Assembly: GCA_002255955.1 (NCBI GenBank)
Contig: NKIM01000018.1
Span: 52,535 to 116,534 of the forward strand
Origin: Burkholderiales bacterium PBB2
GTDB lineage: Bacteria > Pseudomonadota > Gammaproteobacteria > Burkholderiales > Burkholderiaceae_C
Length of the DNA stretch: 64,000 nucleotides
Direction of reading: 5' to 3'
Both the position numbers and the translations under genes were made by a program. Position 1 is the stretch's first letter. Each line of letters begins with the position of its first letter. The notes beneath the pieces are model-generated. The model worked only from the letters and a program-made list of their open reading frames with translations, was not told the origin of the DNA and made no database searches. Shown piece by piece: positions 49,288 to 57,633 of this stretch.

Positions 49288-50463
49288 ATGTTCGGTCTGC
49301 AGCCCCAGCAAGCCCCCGACCTCCACCGCATCGAAGGCAGCCGATTGACCGAGCTGCTGCATCGCAATGCACGGCTCTGCGCCCAGGCCTTGCCGCTGAT
49401 GGAGATGCTTTACGAACAGCTCAGCCATGCCCAGAGCATGGTGCTGCTGACCGATGCCAGCGGCGTGGTGTTGCATTCGCTCGGCGACCCCGGTTTCCTG
49501 GCCCGCGCCCAACAAGTGGCACTGGCCCCCGGCGCGCAGTGGGCCGAGGCCACGCAGGGCACCAATGCGGTCGGCACCACCTTGATGACCGAGCGCCCCA
49601 CCCTGGTCAACGGCGCCGAGCATTACCTGCGCTCGCTGCAGTTCCTGACCTGCTCGGCCGCACCGATCTTTGACCACAAGGGCGCCCTGCTCGGTGTGAT
49701 CGACGTCTCCAGCGACCGCCGCAGCTACCACCCCCACACGCTGGCGCTGGCGCGCATCTCGGCGCGCATGATCGAGAACCAGTGGTTCAACGACAAATTC
49801 AGCCAGCACCTACGCTTGCACCTGCATGCCAGCCCGCAGCGGCTGGGCACCCTCAACGAAGGCGTGCTGGCCCTGGGCGAGGATGGCCAGCTGCTGGGCG
49901 CCAACCGGCGCGCGCTGGACCTGCTCAATCTGCCCTCCACGGCCCTGCGTCGCCTCGACCTGCAACAGCTCTTCGGCCTGAGCCTGGGCGAGCTGTTCGA
50001 GCTGAGCCAACGCCAGGCCGAACCCGCCATGAGCCTGATGCTGCACCCGGCGGCCGGCGCCAAGGACGGCAGCGCTCTGCTCTACGGCCGGCTCAGCCCT
50101 GGTGCCCACAGCGGGCAGCACATCGTCGTGCCCGGTTTCCGTGCGATGCCGGTGCCGAGCAGCCCAGCCGTGGCGCAGGTCGGAGCCGCTGAGTTGCAGA
50201 CTTCTGCAGCACTGCCCGCCGCCAGCGAGCACCACGCCGGCTTCGACAGCGACACCGCCTTCAGCCCCCTGCTCAGCGACGGCGCCGCAGGGCCTGCACA
50301 GGACGCACTGACACTGCGCGAATCCGAAATGCGCATGATTCTGCAGACGGTGCAGAACTGCCAGGGCAATATGGCACTGGCCGCGCGCCAGCTGGGCATC
50401 GGTCGCAGCACGCTCTACCGCAAGCTCAAGGGCGTGAGCACCGATTTGCGACCGGGGCTCTGA
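49288..50463 (+). CDS. AcoR-like GAF and Fis-HTH regulator lacking an AAA+ domain
   Basis: A 391-residue regulator related to AcoR-type acetoin activators. The GAF domain region has MVLLTDASGVVLHSLGDPGF, GTNAVGTTLMTERPTLVNGA and FLTCSAAPIFDHKGALLGVI. A PAS-like segment (LNEGVLALGEDGQLLGANRRAL) follows. The C-terminal Fis-type helix-turn-helix is MILQTVQNCQGNMALAARQL then GIGRSTLYRKLKGV. The central AAA+ module with Walker motifs and GAFTGA is absent, so sigma-54 activation by ATP hydrolysis is not expected. The ATG at 49288 is chosen; an in-frame TTG at 49195 gives 422 residues. No acetoin genes are nearby. Confidence 0.8.
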   Translation: MFGLQPQQAPDLHRIEGSRLTELLHRNARLCAQALPLMEMLYEQLSHAQSMVLLTDASGVVLHSLGDPGFLARAQQVALAPGAQWAEATQGTNAVGTTLMTERPTLVNGAEHYLRSLQFLTCSAAPIFDHKGALLGVIDVSSDRRSYHPHTLALARISARMIENQWFNDKFSQHLRLHLHASPQRLGTLNEGVLALGEDGQLLGANRRALDLLNLPSTALRRLDLQQLFGLSLGELFELSQRQAEPAMSLMLHPAAGAKDGSALLYGRLSPGAHSGQHIVVPGFRAMPVPSSPAVAQVGAAELQTSAALPAASEHHAGFDSDTAFSPLLSDGAAGPAQDALTLRESEMRMILQTVQNCQGNMALAARQLGIGRSTLYRKLKGVSTDLRPGL

Positions 50464-50508
50464 GCCACGGGGAGCCTGAGAGGCTGGCCGGGTGAGCGCC
50501 GGTGCCGA

Positions 50509-50949
50509 TCAGGCCCAATGCAGCCACAGCGCTGAAACGTAGAAAAGCAAGGCCAACAACAGGCCTTGCTGCGGCACGCGGAACCAGAACAGGCGCGCCA
50601 GCACACCCATGGCCAGCAGGTAGACCAGCCCCAGGGCCTGCAGCAGGGGCAGCTGCCAGAACGGCGCCGGCTCGGCCCAGACCAGTTGGGCATACACCAG
50701 CCCAAAAAGCATGGCGCCCAGGCTGTGGCTGGCATGAAAGCCCAGGCCAGCCCGCCACAGCGTGGTCTGGCGCGTGATGCGCGGCGACACCACCTTCATG
50801 CGGGCTTCCAGCTCGGCATCCCGGGGCGCAAAACTGGCGCTGCGAAACGTCAGCCACAAGTGCAGGGCGCCCAGCAGGCCCACGATGGCTGCGCTGGCGC
50901 TCACCAGCAAGGCTGGCAGCTGGAGTGCAGACAGGGGCAGCTCGGTCAT
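50509..50949 (-). CDS. Four-helix membrane protein of unknown function
   Basis: A 146-residue inner-membrane protein with four hydrophobic segments (near residues 9-33, 68-90, 97-118 and 125-146). A cytoplasmic or periplasmic loop carries SFAPRDAELEARMKVVSPR. I do not recognise a named family. It lies 61 bases downstream of the first LytTR regulator, on the same strand and possibly in the same transcript, so a link with that signalling pair is possible. Confidence 0.72.
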   Translation of the reverse strand: MTELPLSALQLPALLVSASAAIVGLLGALHLWLTFRSASFAPRDAELEARMKVVSPRITRQTTLWRAGLGFHASHSLGAMLFGLVYAQLVWAEPAPFWQLPLLQALGLVYLLAMGVLARLFWFRVPQQGLLLALLFYVSALWLHWA

Positions 50950-51010
50950 GGCCTTCCTCCGTGGACAAAGGTCTGGCTTGCGTGGCCTGAGGACCCCTCA
51001 GTGCCGCGAC

Positions 51011-51811
51011 TCACATGGCTTTGAACAAATGCACATAGGCCCGGCTCACCGGCAGCTCGCGCGCCTGACCCTTGATGCGAACGAACAGGCGGCTGACCTC
51101 GTCGCGGCGCGTGCCGGCCAGGTGACGCAGATTGATGATGGTGGAGCGGTGCACCTGCCAGAACTGCTCCGGGTCCAGCTGCTCGGCCAGTTCAACAATG
51201 GGCGTGCGGATCAGATGCTCGGCCTCGGCCGTCTGCACCACGGTGTACTTGTCGTCGGCATGGAAGTAGAGCACCTCATCGACCGGAACCTGGTGCATCA
51301 ACTCGCCTTGCCCAGCCCGCACATAACGCAATCGCGGGGCGGACACAGCGCCGGCTGAGCCCCCCTCGCTGCGGACCATCAACTGGCGCAGCACGCCGGC
51401 CAGACCGGCATCCATCAGTGGCTCGGCCGCAGCGGCAGCGGCTGCGTCTTGCGCCAAGCCCGCCCGCACGCGCTCCAGGGTGCGGGCCAGGCGCTCGGAC
51501 TTGAGGGGTTTGAGCAGGTAGTCGAGCGCGGCATGCTCAAACGCCTCGACTGCGTACTCGTCGTAAGCCGTGACAAACACCACCCGGGTCTTGCCCTCGA
51601 TGCCTTGCGCCACCTCCAGACCGGTCAAGCCCGGCATCTGAATGTCGAGAAACGCGAGCTCAGGCTGCAGGGTTTCGATCAGGCGGGCGGCCTCGCGTCC
51701 GGTGCGTGCCAGCGCCAGAACCTCCAGCTCCGGCCAGAGCCGGCTCAATTCGGACTTCAGGTGTTCGGCCAGATGAATTTCGTCGTCCGCGATGATGGCG
51801 CGCAGGCTCAT
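51011..51811 (-). CDS. LytTR-family response regulator (module 1)
   Basis: A 266-residue regulator. The receiver domain (residues 1-120) has phosphoacceptor region AFLDIQMPGLTGLEVAQGIEG and a conserved Lys in LLKPLKSERL. An Ala-rich linker follows, then the LytTR DNA-binding domain (RYVRAGQGELMHQVPVDEVL, FWQVHRSTIINLRHL and the end RELPVSRAYVHLFKAM). Its start overlaps the kinase stop (ATGA). It is closely related to the second LytTR regulator at 53961-54791. Target genes are not evident. Confidence 0.92.
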   Translation of the reverse strand: MSLRAIIADDEIHLAEHLKSELSRLWPELEVLALARTGREAARLIETLQPELAFLDIQMPGLTGLEVAQGIEGKTRVVFVTAYDEYAVEAFEHAALDYLLKPLKSERLARTLERVRAGLAQDAAAAAAAEPLMDAGLAGVLRQLMVRSEGGSAGAVSAPRLRYVRAGQGELMHQVPVDEVLYFHADDKYTVVQTAEAEHLIRTPIVELAEQLDPEQFWQVHRSTIINLRHLAGTRRDEVSRLFVRIKGQARELPVSRAYVHLFKAM

Positions 51812-52968
51812 GCTGCTGATCCTTGATCTTTAGGCTGGATGGGGAGGGAGAGCAAGGCGCGGCAGCCGGCCTCGTCGATATGCAGATCCAAACTTGCGCG
51901 CGCGCCATAACGGGCCGCCAGGCGTTCACGCACGTTCTTGAGGGCGATGCCATGCCCTTGCTGGCTGCGGCGGGGCTTGGCCAGCAGGCCGAGACCATCG
52001 TCCTGCACCAGCACCTTGAGGCTTGTGCCCTCGACCCAGGCACGGAGTCGCACCTCGCCGCCTTCATCCTTGGGTTCGATGCCGTGCACGATGGCATTCT
52101 CGACCAGGGGCTGAAGCAGCAGCGGCGGCAAGCGCAATTGCTCGGCCGCAGGTTCGGCCTCCACCACAAAGCGCAGACGGTCGCCCATGCGGATCTGCAT
52201 CAGGGCCAGATAGCTGCGCACGGCTTGCAACTCGGTACCCAGCTGGCAACTGTCCTCACGCAGGGCGGCAAGGCTGGCACGCAAATGGTCGGTGAAGTGT
52301 TCCAACATGGCCAGGGCCCGGTCTGGCGCGGGTTTGATCAGGCTCTGTACCGCCGCCAGGCTGTTGAACAAAAAATGTGGTTCGATCTGCGCTTGCAGGT
52401 GCAGCAGGCGGGCCTCGGTGGCCTGCAACTCCAGGGCTTGACGGCGGCGCGCCTGATGGTCAACCGCCCAACCGATCAAGACGCCCACCAGCGAGACGAA
52501 AAGAAACTGGCTCAGCCCACGAGTGCTTTCCAGCGGCGTCGAGACCTGCAACTGCATCCACCAGCCGAGGCCCTGGGCGAACAGCACCATGCCCAAGAGA
52601 ATACAGGCCACCGGGATCAGACTGAAGAACAGCCCCGCCCGCCAGCCCCCTTGTTGGATTGCATCGAGCCGGGCTTGCGGCTGCGTCAGTTCGATGAGCC
52701 GGTACACGCCGTGGATCAAAAAGGCGATGCACAAGCCATTGAGCCAGCTGAAAGCCAAGTTCAGCGCGGTGACTGTGGCGCTGCCAAACAGCACGGCCAG
52801 AGTGAGGAAGAGACTGGGGAAAGCAAGCCCTATGCCGATAGTGATCAAACCCCGCGCCCAGCCGGCTTCGTCACGCTGTTTGTGGAGCCGGAAGTAGCGA
52901 CGGGCGGCATAGCGCAGCTCTGCGCGAAAGGAAGTGGTTTTCATGGAGGGACGGTTCAGCTTGAACAT
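51808..52968 (-). CDS. LytS-type sensor histidine kinase (module 1)
   Basis: A 386-residue membrane kinase of the LytS/YehU class. Four to five hydrophobic helices span roughly residues 35-170. The His-kinase box is QAQIEPHFLFNSLAAVQSLI, followed by LPPLLLQPLVENAIVHGIEP and an ATPase G-box region (VQDDGLGLL, GIALKNVRERL). It is coupled to its regulator by ATGA. Starts at 52968 and 52944 (MKTTSF) are both possible; neither has a strong ribosome site. The ligand is unknown. Confidence 0.88.
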   Translation of the reverse strand: MFKLNRPSMKTTSFRAELRYAARRYFRLHKQRDEAGWARGLITIGIGLAFPSLFLTLAVLFGSATVTALNLAFSWLNGLCIAFLIHGVYRLIELTQPQARLDAIQQGGWRAGLFFSLIPVACILLGMVLFAQGLGWWMQLQVSTPLESTRGLSQFLFVSLVGVLIGWAVDHQARRRQALELQATEARLLHLQAQIEPHFLFNSLAAVQSLIKPAPDRALAMLEHFTDHLRASLAALREDSCQLGTELQAVRSYLALMQIRMGDRLRFVVEAEPAAEQLRLPPLLLQPLVENAIVHGIEPKDEGGEVRLRAWVEGTSLKVLVQDDGLGLLAKPRRSQQGHGIALKNVRERLAARYGARASLDLHIDEAGCRALLSLPIQPKDQGSAA

Positions 52969-53199
52969 GCGCTGAAGCTTAGGGCGCGAGTGTCGCCCAA
53001 GAAGCAAGGCTGCGACGAACGGCAAGCTGCGCTGCCCAATGGCAAGCCGGGGCCGTCAATGACAGCGGCGAGGCATGAACTCATGGTTCAAGGCAGACCG
53101 TTTTGAAGCGCCCCCACGGCCCCAGGCTCATGGCCAGGGTTGAGCTGTTGCATGGCAACTCAGATTCGACCGCTTTCGCATGCACTGCTTGCCAAGGAT
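52969..53199. other. Intergenic region between kinase 1 and the DUF2306 gene
   Basis: The 231 bases hold no credible gene. Base composition becomes visibly less GC-rich towards 53200. No promoter hexamers that I would defend are present. Confidence 0.4.
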
Positions 53200-53853
53200 T
53201 CATGTCTGCCGACCTGCCCCGAGATTCAGCTCGATGGGTCCTGGTCTTTCAAACTCACGGGCTGCAGGCAAATGGCGCCGTATCAACCATTCGGCCACCA
53301 GCAAGTTGGGAACCCAACAGATCCAGGCCAAAACTGGATAGGCATCAAAGAACTTGATTCCCAGAACCACACTCACGCCCAGGTACAGCCTCAAAGTCAC
53401 GCCGGCCAAAGTGACGGCATAGCTTCGGAGCATCCAGTCCTGATGAGACTTCACATGTCCTTGGCGAATCAGACGGTATGCATTCAGCGTGGTGGCCAAC
53501 CAGAAAACCGCCATCAAGCCGAATCCTGATGCCACATACAAGCCCCCGATTGAGTTCACAGCCAAGATCAGCCCAGCAACACCAGCAAAGACGATCGAAA
53601 ACACATAGGCCCGCCCAAGCCAACGGTGCAAACCTCGGTATCTCAGACGCAATGAGACAGAGAACTGAAGCGCTCCCGCCACGATGGCCACCGCGCCCCC
53701 CATGAAGTGGATTGAGGTAGTGACCGGGAAGCGCGCAAACAGATTCTGAATGAACGCAGGCCTGATGCCCGGCATGAGCAGCAAGACCACGGCATACAGC
53801 GCCACCAGAATCGCCGACAGCAGCATCAGAACCCACGTAATTTTTCTGGCCAT
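53200..53853 (-). CDS. DUF2306 membrane protein
   Basis: A 217-residue membrane protein with about six to seven helices. SIHFMGGAVAIVAGALQFSV, LHRWLGRAYVFSIVFAGVAGLIL and VKSHQDWMLRSYAVTLAGVT match the DUF2306 pattern with conserved histidines, which may bind haem or metal. The ATG at 53853 follows GGAGGGG closely and gives a normal family start. The gene has clearly lower GC (about 55 percent in sampled lines) than its neighbours and sits between two paralogous two-component modules, suggesting an insertion. Function is unknown. Confidence 0.82.
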   Translation of the reverse strand: MARKITWVLMLLSAILVALYAVVLLLMPGIRPAFIQNLFARFPVTTSIHFMGGAVAIVAGALQFSVSLRLRYRGLHRWLGRAYVFSIVFAGVAGLILAVNSIGGLYVASGFGLMAVFWLATTLNAYRLIRQGHVKSHQDWMLRSYAVTLAGVTLRLYLGVSVVLGIKFFDAYPVLAWICWVPNLLVAEWLIRRHLPAAREFERPGPIELNLGAGRQT

Positions 53854-53960
53854 GCATCCCCTCCGTACCCCAAAAAATGGCTCTATCGATGGAGCCTCAA
53901 AATCAAAGCAAGCCACACGCAACGCACGACAGGCGCAGACATCCAGGCCCCTGCTCGCGC

Positions 53961-54791
53961 CTACATCGCCTTGAACAGATGCACATAGGCCCGGCTCACC
54001 GGCAGCTCGCGCTCATGGCCGCGCATTCGCAGCAAAAGCCGCGCGTTGTCGTCACGGCGGCTGGACAGCAGGTGGTCCACATTGATCAGCGTGCCGCGAT
54101 GCACCTGCCAGAAACGCTGCGGGTCCAGTTGGCTGGCCAGTTCCAGGATGGAGCTGCGGATCAGGTACTCGTGCGCAGCGGTGCGAACCAGGGTGTATTT
54201 CTCGTCGGACTGCAGGTACAGGATGTCCTCGACCGGGATGATGTGCGTGCTGCTGCCGTGGCTGGCTCGCAGATGACGCAGCGTCGGCTGAACAGGGGTA
54301 GCGCTGGGCATCAGTTGAGCCAGCAGCTTGGCCAGCTGAGTGGCATCGGCTTGCAATGAATGCACTGGCACGCCACCTTCGTCGCCTGCAGGCCAAGGCG
54401 CGCCCGGACGGCTCGCCAAGGCACGGCGCAAGCGGTCCACCGTCAGCTGCAGCCGCTCAGCCCGGACCGGCTTGAGCACATAGTCCACCGCCTCATGCTC
54501 GAACGCGTTCAGCGCGTGTTCGTCATAGGCGGTCACGAACACGACGCGCGTCGCGCCTTCGATGCCCTGGGCCACCTCCAAACCGGTCAGCCCGGGCATC
54601 TGGATGTCCAGGAAGGCGATGTCGGGCTGCAGCCGTTCAATCTGCTCGGCCGCAGCAAGACCATGCTGGACCGTGGCCACAATCTCCAGCTCAGGCCACA
54701 GCTCATGCAGCCGGTCTTGCAGCACGCGCAGCAGATGAGGTTCGTCGTCGGCAAGCAGGGCGCGAGGGCGAGTCATGGCGTCAATGTTCAT
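53961..54791 (-). CDS. LytTR-family response regulator (module 2)
   Basis: A 276-residue paralogue of the regulator at 51011-51811. The receiver has AFLDIQMPGLTGLEVAQGIE and VDYVLKPVRAERLQ; the LytTR domain has RHLRASHGSSTHIIPVEDIL, FWQVHRGTLINVDHLL and the identical end RELPVSRAYVHLFKAM. A second start at ATG 54776 (MTRPRALLADDEP) gives 271 residues. It lies 25 bases after its partner kinase. Differences in the linker and receiver suggest separate signals. Confidence 0.92.
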   Translation of the reverse strand: MNIDAMTRPRALLADDEPHLLRVLQDRLHELWPELEIVATVQHGLAAAEQIERLQPDIAFLDIQMPGLTGLEVAQGIEGATRVVFVTAYDEHALNAFEHEAVDYVLKPVRAERLQLTVDRLRRALASRPGAPWPAGDEGGVPVHSLQADATQLAKLLAQLMPSATPVQPTLRHLRASHGSSTHIIPVEDILYLQSDEKYTLVRTAAHEYLIRSSILELASQLDPQRFWQVHRGTLINVDHLLSSRRDDNARLLLRMRGHERELPVSRAYVHLFKAM

Positions 54792-54816
54792 CGGATTCAG
54801 CTCAATCTCAGGGTCA

Positions 54817-55983
54817 TCAGATGGCGGGCGCCGTTTGAGGGTGCAGACGGGGCAAGTTCAGGCGCACGTGCGTACCATGTCCGTCCGTGCTCGCCTGCAA
54901 TTGCAAGCTGGCCTCTGGGCCGTAGGTGGCCCGCAGCCGCTCGCGGATGTTCTGCAAGGCCACGCCGCTGCCCCGGCGCTGACGCTGCTGCGCAGCAGCA
55001 AGGCCGATGCCATCGTCATCGATCTCGATGCACAAACCCGAACCCTCCATGCGAGCGCGCAAGCAAAGCTGTCCCCCATCAATCTGCGGTTCCAAGCCGT
55101 GGTGAATGGCGTTTTCGATCAAGGGCTGCAGGAGCAGAGGCGGGATGCGAGCGGTGCGCAGCTCGGCCGGAATGTCCAGCTGCCAACGCAGGCGTTGGCC
55201 CATGCGGCACTGCATCACGGTCAGATAACTTTGCACCAGGTCCAGCTCCTCGCCCAAGCTGACGTCTTCGGCACGCATCTGCAGCAGGCTGGCGCGCAGA
55301 TAGTCGGTAAACGCATCCAGCATGCGCTTGGCCAAGGCCGGCTCATAGTCGATCAAGCCCTGCACATTGGCCAAGGTATTGAATAGAAAGTGTGGCTCGA
55401 TCTGAGCCTGCAAAAGCCGCAGCTGCGCCTCGGTCATCTGCTGGCGAACCTTGTGAGCCTGCAGTTGGGCGCGCAATCGCCACCAACTCAGGCCGGACAG
55501 CAGGCCACCGCTGATCAGAAAGGTGATCAGCAGGCCGGAGTTGGGCCATCGGGGTCGGGCAAGGCTGCCCATGCTCACCGAACGCATCAAGACATCCAGC
55601 GTGATCAGACCCAGCACGCTGCAAAGGACCGGCACGCCGATGTAGGCCGACCAGCGCCAAGGCCCCACACCTTCACGCCATTGCAGGAGTCGCTCAGCCG
55701 GGATGACCCAACTCAGAACAAGGAAGCTGCCCTGCAAGAACAGCATGATGATGACGCCCGTGAGCATCGACCAGGCAAGATTGGGCGACCACCACCCCAT
55801 GCGCAGCAGATTGCCGCTGAACAAGGCTGCCAAAAGAACGATCAAGGCCCCCACGCTGGCGCCCGTGAGGGCGATCAGTGGCCAGTGGACGTACCCGGGC
55901 AAGCGGCGAGGTGCACCGATGTGCCAAAGGTCGTCAAAAGCGGTGCTGACCGTGTGCCGCCACGCATTGCTCAGTGGATTCAT
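54817..55983 (-). CDS. LytS-type sensor histidine kinase (module 2)
   Basis: A 388-residue kinase with about four transmembrane helices in residues 30-185. The kinase box is QAQIEPHFLFNTLANVQGLI, followed by IPPLLLQPLIENAIHHGLEP and the G-box region DDDGIGLAAAQQ, SGVALQNIRERL. The ATG at 55983 (MNPLSNAWRHTVSTAF) is chosen over the track's much longer start. It is paralogous to the kinase at 51808-52968. The N-terminal membrane sensor shares only topology with its paralogue. Confidence 0.88.
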   Translation of the reverse strand: MNPLSNAWRHTVSTAFDDLWHIGAPRRLPGYVHWPLIALTGASVGALIVLLAALFSGNLLRMGWWSPNLAWSMLTGVIIMLFLQGSFLVLSWVIPAERLLQWREGVGPWRWSAYIGVPVLCSVLGLITLDVLMRSVSMGSLARPRWPNSGLLITFLISGGLLSGLSWWRLRAQLQAHKVRQQMTEAQLRLLQAQIEPHFLFNTLANVQGLIDYEPALAKRMLDAFTDYLRASLLQMRAEDVSLGEELDLVQSYLTVMQCRMGQRLRWQLDIPAELRTARIPPLLLQPLIENAIHHGLEPQIDGGQLCLRARMEGSGLCIEIDDDGIGLAAAQQRQRRGSGVALQNIRERLRATYGPEASLQLQASTDGHGTHVRLNLPRLHPQTAPAI

Positions 55984-56244
55984 GCGCGGCAGTTTAGGCA
56001 AGAGGCGATCATGGGCGGGCCGGCGTGCGATCGGCGGTTTCAAACCGGCACGAATCGACGAGCCGGCGTCCCGAACGCATGCTCGCGTGCGGCGCGTTCT
56101 GTTGACGGAAGAGCCGACATCAAGCCTGCCTACAATCCACCCTCCACGCGACGCTTGGCGCCGCTGGCACCCACGCAATTCCGGCGTACCGCACTCAGCG
56201 CTCGCCCATTACCCGCCCGTCAACTTCAGGCAGAAGCACAACAC

Positions 56245-57633
56245 ATGCAAGTTCACGCATCCATCTTCAAGGCTTACGACATCCGCGGCGTCGTCGGCAC
56301 CTCCTTGAACGAAGACCTGGCCGAACATCTGGGCCGCGCCTTCGGCACCGAGGCGCGCAAGCTGGGAGAGAAGGCCGTGGCCGTGGGCCGTGACGGCCGC
56401 CTGTCCGGCCCCAGCCTGGTGGCCGCCTTGATCCGTGGCCTGCAGTCCACCGGTCTCGATGTGGTGGACCTGGGCGCCGTCACCACGCCCATGCTGTACT
56501 ACGTGGCAGCCACCCGCAGCAAGCATGGTTGCAGCTCCGGCATCATGGTCACCGGCAGCCACAACCCCAAGGATTACAACGGCTTCAAGATGGTGCTCAA
56601 GGGCGCCGCCGTCTACGGCGAGCAGATCCAGGGCCTGCGCCGCCGCATCGAGGCCGAGGACTACACCGTCGGCCAGGGCCGGGTCGGCCAGATGGACATC
56701 ATCCCCGAGTACAGCCACCGCATCGTGCGCGACGCCAAGCTCAAGCGCCCGATGAAAATCGTGGTGGATTCCGGCAACGGCATCCCCGGCGCCTCGGCCC
56801 CGGCCATCTTGCGCGCCCTGGGCTGCGAAGTGGTCGACATCTACTCCAAGGTCGATGGCGACTTCCCCAACCACCACCCCGATCCTTCGCGCCCGGAAAA
56901 CCTCGAAGACCTGAAGCGCATCGTCCACGCCACCGATGCCGAACTGGGCCTGGCCTTTGACGGCGACGGCGACCGCCTGGGCGTGGTCACCAAGGACGGC
57001 ACCATGATCATGCCGGACCGCCAGATCATGCTCTTCGCTGCCGAAATCCTCGGCCGCAAGCCCGGCTCCGAGATCATCTTCGACGTCAAGTGCACCCAGC
57101 GCCTGGCCCCCTGGATCCGCGAGCATGGCGGCCGCCCGCTGATGTGGATGACCGGCCACTCCCTGGCCAAGGCCAAGCTCAAGGAAACCGGTGCCCCCCT
57201 GGCCGGCGAGCTCTCGGGCCACATCTTCTTCAAGGACCGCTGGTACGGCTTTGACGACGCCATGTACACGGCCGCCCGCCTGCTGGAAATCCTGTCCAAG
57301 GTGGCCGACCCCAGCGCCGTGCTGAACGGCCTGCCCAACAGCTTCAACACCCCCGAAATCAATGTGCCCTGCGCCGAAGGCGAGCACCATGAGGTGGTCA
57401 AGAAGCTGCTGGAGGTGGCCGAATTCCCTGGCGCCAAGGAAATCGTCACCATCGACGGCCTGCGCGTCGAGTACGAAGACGGCTTCGGCCTGGTCCGCCC
57501 CAGCAACACCACGCCGGTGCTGGTGCTGCGCTTCGAAGGCCAGACTCCCGAAGCCCTGGCCCGCATCGAGCATGACGTGCTGGCCCAGCTCAAGCGCGTC
57601 AAGCCCGACGCCACCTTCGCCGCCGGCCATTGA
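56245..57633 (+). CDS. Phosphomannomutase/phosphoglucomutase
   Basis: Alpha-D-phosphohexomutase (462 aa) that interconverts hexose 1- and 6-phosphates for surface sugars. The start is IFKAYDIRGVVGTSLNEDLA. The active-site phosphoserine is in GIMVTGSHNPKDYNGFKM, the metal loop is LAFDGDGDRLGVV, the sugar loop is GELSGHIFF and the phosphate loop is VRPSNTTPVLVLR. This matches the AlgC/ManB type of dual-specificity enzyme. The ATG at 56245 fits family length. It is coupled to waaA, suggesting envelope polysaccharide supply. A TACAAT box lies at 56131-56136 without a clear -35. Confidence 0.94.
   Translation: MQVHASIFKAYDIRGVVGTSLNEDLAEHLGRAFGTEARKLGEKAVAVGRDGRLSGPSLVAALIRGLQSTGLDVVDLGAVTTPMLYYVAATRSKHGCSSGIMVTGSHNPKDYNGFKMVLKGAAVYGEQIQGLRRRIEAEDYTVGQGRVGQMDIIPEYSHRIVRDAKLKRPMKIVVDSGNGIPGASAPAILRALGCEVVDIYSKVDGDFPNHHPDPSRPENLEDLKRIVHATDAELGLAFDGDGDRLGVVTKDGTMIMPDRQIMLFAAEILGRKPGSEIIFDVKCTQRLAPWIREHGGRPLMWMTGHSLAKAKLKETGAPLAGELSGHIFFKDRWYGFDDAMYTAARLLEILSKVADPSAVLNGLPNSFNTPEINVPCAEGEHHEVVKKLLEVAEFPGAKEIVTIDGLRVEYEDGFGLVRPSNTTPVLVLRFEGQTPEALARIEHDVLAQLKRVKPDATFAAGH

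Noticed and set aside
56102-56136. TTGACG and TACAAT as one promoter for phosphomannomutase
   Set aside because: The spacer is 23 bases, too long for sigma-70; only the -10-like box is noted in the gene entry.
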